Assembly: GCA_023426365.1 (NCBI GenBank)
Contig: JAFAAW010000155.1
Span: 1-7,628 of the forward strand
Source of the DNA: Pseudomonadota bacterium
Lineage (GTDB): Bacteria > Pseudomonadota > Alphaproteobacteria > Rhodospirillales > Magnetospirillaceae
Direction: 5' to 3'
DNA: 7,628 bases
Position numbers and translations under genes: made by a program. Positions 1 to 7,628 of this stretch are shown piece by piece. Below the pieces are notes generated by a model, which worked only from the letters and a program-made list of their open reading frames with translations, was not told the DNA's origin and did no database searches. The first letter of the stretch is position 1; each line of letters opens with the position of its first letter.

Positions 1-13
1 AATAGACACTGGA

Positions 14-42
14 CCGGGCGGGGCTCCCGCCCGGATTGTTTT
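14..42 (+). terminator. Intrinsic terminator upstream of the hydroxyacyl-CoA dehydrogenase gene
   Basis: A perfect 9-bp GC-rich stem (14-22 paired with 26-34) closes a 3-nt loop and is followed by the T-rich stretch ATTGTTTT (35-42). This is the shape of a Rho-independent terminator for a plus-strand gene ending at or before the left edge. A TAG at 3-5 could be that gene's stop codon, but too little sequence is present to identify it. In related alphaproteobacteria the gene before this dehydrogenase is often etfA; that is recollection, not something seen here. The hairpin lies only 40 bp before the next start codon, so it may instead attenuate read-through. Confidence 0.72.
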
Positions 43-74
43 GAGGGCACAGGGACGCCCGAGGCAGCAGGCAG

Positions 75-956
75 ATGGGTATCACGATCAAAACTGTTGG
101 CGTCATAGGCGCCGGTCAAATGGGCAGCGGCATCGCCCATGTCTGCGCAGCCGCGGGCTTTGACGTGGTTCTGCTCGACGTTTCCGAGGACGCGCTCAGG
201 AAGGGTATCGGCACCATCGACAAGAACCTGACCCGTCAGGTGTCGAAGGGCAAGATCAGCGAGGCCGAGAAGGCCGGCACCCTGGGCCGCATCAAGCCGA
301 CCACCCAATACGCCGATTTCGGCGACAGCGACCTGGTGATCGAGGCCGCGACCGAGGACGAGGCCATCAAGCGCAAGATCTTCGCCCTGCTCTGCCCGGT
401 GCTGAAGCCCGACGCCTACATCGCCTCGAACACCTCGTCCATTTCCATCACCCGCCTGGGTGCCTCCACCGACCGTCCGGCCAAGTTCATGGGCATGCAC
501 TTCATGAACCCGGTGCCGGTCATGCAACTGGTGGAGCTGATCCGCGGCATCGCCACCGCCGAGGAAACCTTCAGCCTGGTGCGCGACATGGTGCTCAAGC
601 TGGGCAAGTCGCCGGTTTCGGCCGAAGACTTCCCCGCCTTCATCGTCAACCGCATCCTGCTGCCCATGATCAACGAGGCGGTGTACACCCTGTACGAGGG
701 CGTCGGCTCGGTGGATTCCATCGACACCGCCATGAAGCTGGGCGCCAACCACCCCATGGGTCCGCTGGAACTGGCCGATTTCATCGGCCTGGACACCTGT
801 CTGGCGATCATGCACGTGCTGCACGACGGTCTGGCCGACACCAAGTACCGTCCCTGCCCGCTGCTGGTGAAGTATGTGGAGGCCGGTTGGCTGGGTCGCA
901 AGACCGGCCGCGGCTTCTACGACTACAGCGGCGAGAAACCCGTTCCCACTCGCTAA
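75..956 (+). CDS. hbd: 3-hydroxybutyryl-CoA (3-hydroxyacyl-CoA) dehydrogenase
   Basis: A 293-residue soluble NAD(P)-dependent enzyme that interconverts (S)-3-hydroxybutyryl-CoA and acetoacetyl-CoA, in short-chain beta-oxidation and butanoate/polyhydroxybutyrate metabolism. Near the N-terminus is the Rossmann motif GAGQMGSGIA (residues 12-21), followed by Asp35 at the end of the second strand, which suggests NAD preference. SNTSS (118-122) and MHFMNPVPVMQLVE (141-154), with the family's catalytic His142 and Glu154, are intact. The C-terminal helical dimerisation domain starts around 186 with FPAFIVNRILLPMINEA and ends in GWLGRKTGRGFYDY. The length is that of the short single-function family, not of FadB fusions. 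The ATG at 75 gives MGITIKTVGVIG, the usual N-terminus; GAGG at 61-64 is a plausible but somewhat distant ribosome site. Terminators on both sides suggest a largely monocistronic unit. The hbd versus paaH/fadB-type symbol is a convention choice; substrate chain length cannot be read from sequence. Confidence 0.95.
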   Translation: MGITIKTVGVIGAGQMGSGIAHVCAAAGFDVVLLDVSEDALRKGIGTIDKNLTRQVSKGKISEAEKAGTLGRIKPTTQYADFGDSDLVIEAATEDEAIKRKIFALLCPVLKPDAYIASNTSSISITRLGASTDRPAKFMGMHFMNPVPVMQLVELIRGIATAEETFSLVRDMVLKLGKSPVSAEDFPAFIVNRILLPMINEAVYTLYEGVGSVDSIDTAMKLGANHPMGPLELADFIGLDTCLAIMHVLHDGLADTKYRPCPLLVKYVEAGWLGRKTGRGFYDYSGEKPVPTR

Positions 957-1002
957 GTCGGAGTGGCCTCTCCTCGAGGCTCCGAAACCGAGCGAACCGA
1001 AG

Positions 1003-1040
1003 CCCCCGCGCCCCCTTGGGACGCGGGGGTTTTCGTTTTT
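1003..1040 (+). terminator. Intrinsic terminator of the dehydrogenase gene
   Basis: An 8-bp stem CCCCCGCG/CGCGGGGG (1003-1010 with 1022-1029) encloses an 11-nt loop and is followed by TTTTCGTTTTT (1030-1040). It begins 46 bp after the stop codon of the dehydrogenase gene. The T tract is on the plus strand only, so it serves that gene and not the convergent pnp transcript. Confidence 0.88.
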
Positions 1041-1103
1041 CCCCCTCTCCCGCGCGCGGCGGAGGCGGACCCAAAATCCGGCCCTGGTGGCCAATGGCAC
1101 GCC

Positions 1104-1153
1104 GATGGACGCCGATGAACACAGATCGCCGCGGATCTATCCCGATCCGTGTC
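1104..1153. repeat. Degraded copy of a dispersed GACACGGATG-type inverted repeat
   Basis: Positions 1104-1126 match 4962-4984 (the left arm of the well-preserved copy between rbfA and truB) at 20 of 23 bases. A right-arm fragment GATCCGTGTC is at 1144-1153. A short palindrome AGATC/GATCT (1123-1127 with 1134-1138) lies in the middle. The copy sits in the gene-free gap between two convergent genes, where it would be tolerated. It looks like a decayed member of a repeat family; whether more copies exist elsewhere in the genome cannot be seen from this window. Confidence 0.55.
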
Positions 1154-1249
1154 CCGCGACCGGCCGAGCGTCGCCAGGCCGATGGGGCGGACGGCCACTT
1201 TGGCTGAATTCCCAATGCTAAGAAACTCTGCCCCCCTGGGAACGCGCGC
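1154..1249. other. Remainder of the convergent gap, no gene seen
   Basis: The gap between the two stop codons (957-1309) is 353 bp. Apart from the two terminators and the degraded repeat, I find no gene in it. The open frames that cross it on either strand have no recognisable protein motif, no convincing ribosome site, and are rich in Arg, Pro and Ser, as expected of chance frames in GC-rich DNA. A weak 6-bp inverted repeat TTCCCA/TGGGAA (1209-1214, 1237-1242) with a 22-nt loop is probably chance. Confidence 0.6.
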
Positions 1250-1282
1250 AAAAAGAAAGCGGGCCGCTTGCGCGACCCGCTT
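1250..1282 (-). terminator. Intrinsic terminator of pnp and of the infB operon
   Basis: Read on the minus strand, an 11-bp stem (1282-1272 paired with 1267-1257, including one G-U pair) closes a GCAA tetraloop, a member of the very stable GNRA class. It is followed by TTCTTTTT (1257-1250, the first T belonging to the stem). It starts 27 bp after the pnp stop codon and is a textbook Rho-independent terminator for the end of the operon. Confidence 0.92.
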
Positions 1283-1309
1283 CCCATTCCCTGAAAGGGA
1301 CGAGGCCGA

Positions 1310-3487
<2,178 letters not shown>

Positions 3488-3493
3488 ACGGTC

Positions 3494-3500
3494 ATTCCTT
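3494..3500 (-). promoter_or_regulatory. Ribosome binding site that sets the pnp start
   Basis: The minus strand reads AAGGAAT at 3500-3494. Its AAGGA core lies 8 nt before the ATG at 3487, and that spacing favours MSMFN over the nearby second ATG and over upstream in-frame starts. Confidence 0.8.
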
Positions 3501-3601
3501 ATCCGTTCGCATCGCCGCCGGATTGCTGCGATGCGGGCGTATCGGCGATGGCGGCCCCAAATTTCTTCCATGGGCAACAAACGCCAGCGCCAAATGCGGG
3601 C

Positions 3602-3631
3602 GCCCGCGCAGGGACCCTTCCCCGCGCGGGC
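3602..3631 (-). promoter_or_regulatory. Strong hairpin in the pnp leader, possible RNase III target
   Basis: A 12-bp stem pairs 3631-3624 with 3609-3602 (GCCCGCGC/GCGCGGGC), then one G-U pair, then GGG/CCC, leaving a 6-nt loop (3619-3614). It lies about 115 nt before the pnp start and has no T tract on its 3' side, so it is not a normal terminator. In E. coli a stem in the same rpsO-pnp interval is cut by RNase III and lets PNPase repress its own translation. The position here suggests the same job, but the stem is short for RNase III and the analogy is inference. Confidence 0.5.
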
Positions 3632-3664
3632 CTCGGCACCGGGAGCGACCCCGGCGCGATCCGC

Positions 3665-3707
3665 AAAATATATACCGGCGATCCGGGCCGAAACCCAGGG
3701 CCACCGG
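3665..3707 (-). terminator. Possible attenuating terminator after rpsO
   Basis: Starting 9 bp after the rpsO stop codon, the minus strand can form an imperfect hairpin: 3707-3701 pairs with 3681-3675 (7 pairs, two of them G-U), continued by two short GC pairs across mismatches. TATATATTTT (3674-3665) follows immediately. This resembles the partial terminator between rpsO and pnp in E. coli. The mismatches make it weak, and since pnp lies downstream some read-through is expected. The AT-rich stretch could alternatively be the -10 region of a separate pnp promoter; no good -35 box was found. Confidence 0.45.
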
Positions 3708-3716
3708 ACAAGACCG

Positions 3717-3986
3717 TTACTTGCGCAGGCCCAGGCGGGCGATCAGCGCTTCATAGCGGGCCTTGTTGACCTCCTTGAGGTAATCCAGCATGCGACGGCG
3801 CTGACCGACCATGATCAGCAGGCCGCGACGCGAGTGGAAATCCTTCTTGTGCTCCTTCAGGTGCTCGGTCAGGTTGCGGATGCGCTCCGACAGAATGGCC
3901 ACCTGGACTTCCGGCGAACCGGTGTCGCCCTCGTGGGTGGCGAATTCCTTGACAACCTCAGCCTTGCGCTCGGGAGTGATCGACAT
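3717..3986 (-). CDS. rpsO: 30S ribosomal protein S15
   Basis: An 89-residue protein, exactly the usual S15 length. It binds early to the central domain of 16S rRNA at a three-way junction and helps form the S6/S18 platform. The conserved features are all present: GDTGSPEVQVAILSERI (residues 20-36), LTEHLKEHKKDFHSRRGLL (39-57) with the rRNA-contacting His/Ser/Arg residues, and the C-terminal RRRMLDYLKEVNKARYEALI. The ATG is preceded by AGGAGA with 5-nt spacing. The start lies inside the end of truB (29-nt overlap), so its translation may be coupled to truB. In other bacteria S15 represses its own mRNA through a structure near the start codon; I could not define such a fold here. Confidence 0.98.
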   Translation of the reverse strand: MSITPERKAEVVKEFATHEGDTGSPEVQVAILSERIRNLTEHLKEHKKDFHSRRGLLIMVGQRRRMLDYLKEVNKARYEALIARLGLRK

Positions 3987-4935
3987 CGTTTTCTCCTATT
4001 GAGTCGAGTTGGAGATTCATCACGCGCACCGAGCGGATCGCTCCGCCCTCGATGCGCGCCAGCGCCACCAGCCACTCGCCGCACATGGCCCGGAACACGA
4101 TGTCCGAACCGATGGCGCCGGGTGGCAGGGCATGGGTCAGCCGGTTGACCGGCAACGCCTGCCCGCTGTGGAGGCGCCGGGCCTCCGCCTCCGTCAGGGC
4201 CAGCGCCGGGATGTCGTCCAGCGCGGTCTCGACCGGAAGCAGATGGGACCGAAGTGCGGGACCTTGCCCCACCTCGGCAAACTTGTCCAGGGGAATCGCA
4301 TTGGTTTCATTGAACGGGCCGCAGGCAACCCGCCGCAGCACGGAAATGTGCCCGACCGTGCCCAGCGCGCGGGCCAGATCGCGCCCGAGCGAACGCACGT
4401 AGGTGCCCTTGCCGCACTCCACCTCGAAATCGCCGTGGTCGGCATCGGGCGCGCCCAGGAAGCGCAGCGCCGTCACCTGCACGATACGCGCCTTCAACTC
4501 CACCGCCTCGCCGGCGCGGGCCAGGTCGTAGGCGCGTTCGCCATCCACCTTGATGGCGGAATAGGCGGGCGGCACCTGTTCGATGGCGCCCATGAAACGC
4601 GGCAGCACGGCGGCGATCTGTTCGGCGGTCGGGCGGACGGGCGAGGTTTCGGTGACCTCGCCTTCCTTGTCGTCGGTGCCGGTGGCCTGGCCCCAGCGCA
4701 CCTGGAAGCGGTAGGTCTTGGCCCCATCCATCACATAGGCCACCGTCTTGGTCGCCTCGCCCAGCGCGATGGGAAGAATGCCCGAGGCCAGCGGGTCCAG
4801 CGTGCCGCCATGGCCCACCTTGGCGGCGTTGGTCAGCCGCCGCACCATGGACACCACCTGGGTGGAACCGATGCCGAGCGGCTTGTCGATGGCCAGCCAG
4901 CCGTCGATGGGGATGCCTTTGCGCTTGCGGGCCAT
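3958..4935 (-). CDS. truB: tRNA pseudouridine(55) synthase TruB
   Basis: A 325-residue enzyme that converts U55 in the T-loop of most elongator tRNAs to pseudouridine. Family motifs are intact: DGWLAIDKPLGIGSTQVV (11-28); GHGGTLDPLASGILPIALG (41-59), with the catalytic Asp47; KTYRFQVRWGQATGTDDKEG (73-92); PPAYSAIKVDGERAYDLAR (122-140); and KGTYVRSLGRDLA (176-188). A C-terminal TruB/PUA-like segment ends in RSVRVMNL. I chose the ATG at 4935 (MARKRKGIPIDGW), with AGGTG 7 nt upstream. The frame is open 15 codons further, but those codons are translated from the inverted repeat and look nothing like TruB. The last 25 or so residues (from VMNLQLD) run past the usual family end because the stop codon TGA lies inside rpsO. 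Confidence 0.97.
   Translation of the reverse strand: MARKRKGIPIDGWLAIDKPLGIGSTQVVSMVRRLTNAAKVGHGGTLDPLASGILPIALGEATKTVAYVMDGAKTYRFQVRWGQATGTDDKEGEVTETSPVRPTAEQIAAVLPRFMGAIEQVPPAYSAIKVDGERAYDLARAGEAVELKARIVQVTALRFLGAPDADHGDFEVECGKGTYVRSLGRDLARALGTVGHISVLRRVACGPFNETNAIPLDKFAEVGQGPALRSHLLPVETALDDIPALALTEAEARRLHSGQALPVNRLTHALPPGAIGSDIVFRAMCGEWLVALARIEGGAIRSVRVMNLQLDSIGENDVDHSRAQG
3992..3997 (-). promoter_or_regulatory. Ribosome binding site of rpsO, inside truB
   Basis: AGGAGA at 3997-3992 (minus strand) sits 5 nt before the rpsO ATG. It is the strongest Shine-Dalgarno match in the window and lies within the final codons of truB, so ribosomes finishing truB cross it. Confidence 0.85.
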
Positions 4936-4942
4936 GGGGATG

Positions 4943-4947
4943 CACCT
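4943..4947 (-). promoter_or_regulatory. Ribosome binding site that sets the truB start
   Basis: AGGTG at 4947-4943 on the minus strand, 7 nt before the ATG at 4935. It separates the true TruB start from the upstream in-frame ATG at 4980, which lies within the inverted repeat. Confidence 0.65.
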
Positions 4948-4955
4948 AATGAAAT

Positions 4956-5023
4956 GACACCGATGGACACGGATGAACACGGATAAGGAACCTCATCCGT
5001 GTCTATCCGTGTCCATCCGTGTC
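4956..5023. repeat. Inverted repeat of 10-bp units between rbfA and truB
   Basis: Two 29-nt arms (4956-4984 and 4995-5023) are reverse complements at 26 of 29 positions; one of the three differences becomes a G-U pair in RNA. The loop is 10 nt. Each arm is itself three tandem copies of a 10-bp unit, GACACGGATG on the left and ATCCGTGTCY on the right, with small variations. It fills most of the 96-bp gap between the rbfA stop and the truB start. In the operon mRNA it would form a long stable hairpin just upstream of the truB ribosome site. A degraded copy is at 1104-1153. I recall similar ATCCGTGT-rich repeats from other bacterial genomes, but have not checked. It has no T tract after it in the operon direction, so it is not an intrinsic terminator. 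Confidence 0.9.
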
Positions 5024-5031
5024 AAAAAATT

Positions 5032-5475
5032 CTATTCGCCGTCGTCCTCGCCTTCCAGCGAGTCGGGATCGAAGCGGCGCGAGAATTCGCCGTCGCCGCC
5101 CAGGTCGCGGCGCACCTCGGGGCTGCGCAGCAGGGCGTCGATCTTGCTGGCCTCGTCGAAGCTGACGTCGGGCTCGAACGACAGGTTCGGCACGGCGCGC
5201 AGATCGACCGAACGGGCGATCTCGTGGCGCAGGAACGGCTTGGCGCGCTTCAGCCCGTTCAGGATCGGCTGGCAATCGCCGCCGCCCAGGGGCACCACGA
5301 ACACGGTGGCGTTCTTGAGGTCGGGGCTGATACGCACCTCGGTCACGGTGATGGCGCGCCCCGCCAGATCGGGGTCGCGAATGTCGCCGCGTTCGATGAT
5401 GTTGGCGATGACGTGACGCAGTTCCTCGCCCACGCGCAACTGGCGCTGCGAGGGTGCCTTATGTCCCTTGGACAT
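5032..5475 (-). CDS. rbfA: Ribosome-binding factor A
   Basis: A 147-residue protein that binds the maturing 30S subunit near helix 1 of 16S rRNA and assists its final processing, notably in the cold. A single KH-type fold spans about residues 12-117: RVGEELRHVIANII (14-27), then RAITVTEVRISPDLKNATVFVVPLG (40-64), the usual strand pair, and PNLSFEPDVSFDEASKIDALL (96-116), the family's C-terminal signature. A long acidic tail (about 126-147, Asp/Glu-rich) follows, as in many alphaproteobacterial RbfA. I chose the ATG at 5475 (MSKGHK) because GGAG lies 8 nt upstream; the GTG at 5484 in the same frame would directly abut that GGAG. It follows infB by 40 bp, the usual order. Confidence 0.96.
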   Translation of the reverse strand: MSKGHKAPSQRQLRVGEELRHVIANIIERGDIRDPDLAGRAITVTEVRISPDLKNATVFVVPLGGGDCQPILNGLKRAKPFLRHEIARSVDLRAVPNLSFEPDVSFDEASKIDALLRSPEVRRDLGGDGEFSRRFDPDSLEGEDDGE

Positions 5476-5483
5476 GGCTTTCA

Positions 5484-5487
5484 CTCC
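5484..5487 (-). promoter_or_regulatory. Ribosome binding site that sets the rbfA start
   Basis: GGAG at 5487-5484 (minus strand) lies 8 nt before the ATG at 5475. It overlaps the alternative GTG start at 5484, which it therefore argues against. Confidence 0.7.
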
Positions 5488-5497
5488 GGCGAGAGGG

Positions 5498-5517
5498 AAG
5501 GGGTGACCGCTCCCCTT
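5498..5517 (-). other. Small hairpin across the infB stop codon
   Basis: AAGGGG (5517-5512) and CCCCTT (5503-5498) form a 6-bp stem with an 8-nt loop that includes part of the infB stop codon. No T tract follows. It may slightly affect coupling between infB and rbfA, or may be chance. Confidence 0.3.
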
Positions 5518-7628
5518 ACAGGGTCGCGGCCACTTCTTCGATCTCGAAGCACTCGATCACGTCGCCGACGCGGATGTCGTCGTAATTGGCGAACGACATG
5601 CCGCACTCATAGCCCTCGCGCACTTCCTTGACGTCGTCCTTGAAGCGCTTGAGCTGGCTCAGCTCGCCCGAGTGGATGACCACATTGTCGCGCAGCAGGC
5701 GGACACCGGCGCCACGCTTGACCACGCCTTCGGTGATCATGCAGCCCGCCACCTTGCCGACCTTGGTGATGTTGAAGACTTCGCGGATGTTGGCGTAGCC
5801 CAGGAAGTTTTCCTTGAGCGTCGGCGCCAGCATGCCCGACAGGATCTTCCGCATGTCGTCGGTGACGTCGTAGATGATCGAGTAGTAGCGGATGTCCACG
5901 CCGTCACGGCGGGCCATGTCGCGGGCCTGCGGATTGGCGCGGACGTTGAAGCCGATGATGATGCCGCCCGAGGCCTTGGCCAGGGTGATATCCGACTCGT
6001 TGACCGCACCCACGGCGGAATGCAGCACGCGCACCTTGACGTCGTCGTTGCCGATCTTCTCGACCGCGCCGATGATCGCCTCGATGGAACCCTGCACGTC
6101 GCCCTTGATGACGACCGGCAGTTCCTTGGCCTCGCCGGCCTTGATGGCCGAGAACATCTGCTCGAGCGTGCCGCGCTGGGCCAGCTTGGCCTTGGCCTCG
6201 CGGTCCTTGCGCTGGCGGTAGCCGGCGATCTCGCGGGCGCGGGCCTCGTCCTCGACGGCGATGAAATCGTCGCCGGCGGCGGGCACGCCATCCAGACCCA
6301 GCACTTCCACCGGGGTGGAGGGACCGGCCTGCTCGACGCGGTTGCCCTTGTCGTCGATCAGCGCGCGCACCTTGCCCCACTCGGCACCGGCCACGAAGAC
6401 GTCGCCCACGCGGAGCGTGCCCTTCTGGACCAGCACGGTGGCGACCGGGCCGCGGCCCTTTTCCATCTTGGCTTCAACCACGGTGCCCTGGGCGGCACGG
6501 CCGGCATTGGCCTTGAGGTCGAGGATTTCGGCCTGCAGGAGGATGGCCTCCTCCAGCTTCGCCAAGTTCATGCGCTTCTTGGCCGACACCTCGACCGTGA
6601 GCACGTCGCCGCCCAGATCCTCGGTCACCAGTTCGTGCTGCAGCAGTTCCTGGCGGACGCGGTCGGGATTGGCGTCGGGCTTGTCGATCTTGTTGATGGC
6701 GACGATGATCGGCACGGCCGCAGCCTTGGCGTGGCGGATGGCCTCGACCGTCTGCGGCATGATGCCGTCATCGGCGGCCACCACCAGCACCACGATGTCC
6801 GTCACCTTGGCGCCGCGGGCGCGCATGGCGGTGAAGGCTTCGTGGCCGGGAGTGTCGATGAAGGTGATCTTCGCGTTCGACGGCAGGGTCACCTGATAGG
6901 CGCCGATGTGCTGGGTGATGCCGCCGGCTTCGCCCGACACCACGTCGGTTTCGCGCAGCGCGTCCAGCAGCGAGGTCTTGCCGTGGTCCACGTGGCCCAT
7001 GATGGTGACCACCGGCGGACGGGTGGCCAGCTCGGCATCGGTGTCGCTGTCGCCTTCCAGGCCCACCAGCACGTCGGCATCGGACACGCGCTTGAAGTTG
7101 TGGCCGAACTCGGCCACCACCAGCTCGGCGGTGTCGGCGTCGATGGTCTGGTTGATGGTGGCCATCACGCCCATGCGCATCAGCGTCTTGATGACGTCGC
7201 CGCCACGCTCGGCCATGCGGTTCGCCAGTTCCTGAACGGTCAGGCTTTCGGGGATGATGACGTCGCGGATGACCTTCTCGGCCCCCTTCTGGAGATTCTT
7301 CAGGCGCTCGCGCTCGCGGGCGCGCTTGACGGCGGCCAGCGAGCGGCCGCGTTCACCGCGGTCGTCGTCGGTCAGCGCGTCGGTGATGGTCAGCTTGCCG
7401 GTGCGGCGGCGCGGCTCGGTGCGCTTGACCGGCACTGGCTTGTGGACGGCGGCCTTCTTGCGCGCGACCTCGTCCTCGTCCTCTTCGGCCGGGCGGGCCG
7501 GAGCGGTGCCGGCGGGCAGGGTGGTGCGCACGGGCGGCACCGGGCCGGGCGGCGCGGTCATGCGCGGACCCTGACGGCCGGGGATGCCGCCGGGGGCCGG
7601 CGGGGCGGTCATGCGCGGGCCCTGGCGC
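5516..7628 (-). CDS. infB: Translation initiation factor IF-2, N-terminus cut by window edge
   Basis: The visible 703 residues are the C-terminal part of the GTPase that brings fMet-tRNA to the 30S subunit and promotes subunit joining. Numbering from the ATG at 7612: a Pro/Gly-rich linker (1-45); an acidic then basic stretch (43-110); the IF2_N helical domain (about 122-172, SLTVQELANRM); and the GTPase domain with G1 GHVDHGKT (206-213), switch motif GGITQHIGAYQV (230-241), G3 DTPGHEAF (253-260), G4 NKID (307-310) and G5 SAK (343-345). The EF-Tu-like domain 2 (about 375-460), domain 3 (about 480-585, IKGDVQGSIEAI) and the fMet-tRNA-binding domain 4 (about 590-698, with GYECG at 667-671) follow. 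The ATG at 7612 is an internal Met, not the start: five more codons upstream stay open and continue a tandem repeat. First visible gene of the operon; nusA is expected beyond the edge. Confidence 0.98.
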   Translation of the reverse strand, partial: RQGPRMTAPPAPGGIPGRQGPRMTAPPGPVPPVRTTLPAGTAPARPAEEDEDEVARKKAAVHKPVPVKRTEPRRRTGKLTITDALTDDDRGERGRSLAAVKRARERERLKNLQKGAEKVIRDVIIPESLTVQELANRMAERGGDVIKTLMRMGVMATINQTIDADTAELVVAEFGHNFKRVSDADVLVGLEGDSDTDAELATRPPVVTIMGHVDHGKTSLLDALRETDVVSGEAGGITQHIGAYQVTLPSNAKITFIDTPGHEAFTAMRARGAKVTDIVVLVVAADDGIMPQTVEAIRHAKAAAVPIIVAINKIDKPDANPDRVRQELLQHELVTEDLGGDVLTVEVSAKKRMNLAKLEEAILLQAEILDLKANAGRAAQGTVVEAKMEKGRGPVATVLVQKGTLRVGDVFVAGAEWGKVRALIDDKGNRVEQAGPSTPVEVLGLDGVPAAGDDFIAVEDEARAREIAGYRQRKDREAKAKLAQRGTLEQMFSAIKAGEAKELPVVIKGDVQGSIEAIIGAVEKIGNDDVKVRVLHSAVGAVNESDITLAKASGGIIIGFNVRANPQARDMARRDGVDIRYYSIIYDVTDDMRKILSGMLAPTLKENFLGYANIREVFNITKVGKVAGCMITEGVVKRGAGVRLLRDNVVIHSGELSQLKRFKDDVKEVREGYECGMSFANYDDIRVGDVIECFEIEEVAATL
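7542..7627 (-). repeat. 51-bp imperfect tandem repeat in the IF-2 linker
   Basis: On the minus strand the codons for RQGPRMTAPP occur twice, 17 codons (51 bp) apart: once starting at the window edge (7627) and again at 7576. The units diverge after that decapeptide. The region encodes the Pro/Gly/Arg-rich flexible N-terminal linker of IF-2, which varies in length between species. More units may lie beyond the edge. Confidence 0.75.

Noticed and set aside
1209..1242. 6-bp inverted repeat TTCCCA/TGGGAA
   Set aside because: Short stem with a 22-nt loop and no T tract; easily chance.
3488..3580. 31-codon N-terminal extension of PNPase
   Set aside because: Not similar to the family, while a well-spaced AAGGA precedes the ATG at 3487, which gives the standard N-terminus.
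4009..4986. A 325-codon open frame on the plus strand, antisense to truB
   Set aside because: Same antisense artefact; its end is translated from the inverted repeat and it has no family motif.
4956..5023. The rbfA-truB inverted repeat as an intrinsic terminator or a CRISPR array
   Set aside because: In the operon direction no T tract follows the stem (the T6 run lies before it), and the 10-bp units have no spacers.

Overview
The window is GC-rich and fully consistent with an alphaproteobacterium. Protein style, the gene order infB-rbfA-truB-rpsO-pnp and a neighbouring 3-hydroxybutyryl-CoA dehydrogenase point to Rhodospirillales; a Magnetospirillum-like genome is my best guess, but that is recollection and no database was searched.

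Layout. Positions 1-74 hold the tail end of an upstream transcription unit, with a hairpin terminator, followed by the leader of a plus-strand gene for 3-hydroxybutyryl-CoA dehydrogenase (75-956). A second terminator follows that gene. Positions 957-1309 carry no convincing gene: this convergent gap holds the two facing terminators and a worn copy of a dispersed repeat. Everything from 1310 to the right edge is on the minus strand and, in transcription order, encodes IF2 (infB, 5' end outside the window), RbfA, TruB, ribosomal protein S15 (rpsO) and polynucleotide phosphorylase (pnp). This is the distal part of the classical nusA-infB operon.

How the genes work together. IF2 recruits initiator tRNA to the 30S subunit. 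RbfA helps finish 16S rRNA maturation. TruB makes pseudouridine 55 in tRNA. S15 is an early-binding 30S protein. PNPase degrades and processes RNA. The cluster therefore couples translation initiation, ribosome and tRNA maturation, and RNA turnover. The dehydrogenase is metabolically unrelated (beta-oxidation, or butanoate/polyhydroxybutyrate metabolism) and is separated by terminators.

No previously undescribed multi-gene system is visible; the coding content is housekeeping. The less ordinary signals are non-coding: (1) a textbook intrinsic-terminator shape inside the pnp coding sequence about 210 nt from its start; (2) a 68-bp inverted repeat built from three 10-bp units per arm, lying between rbfA and truB, with a degraded relative near 1104-1153; (3) two hairpins between rpsO and pnp that echo the terminator/RNase III arrangement known from E. 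coli; and (4) a 29-nt overlap of truB with rpsO.
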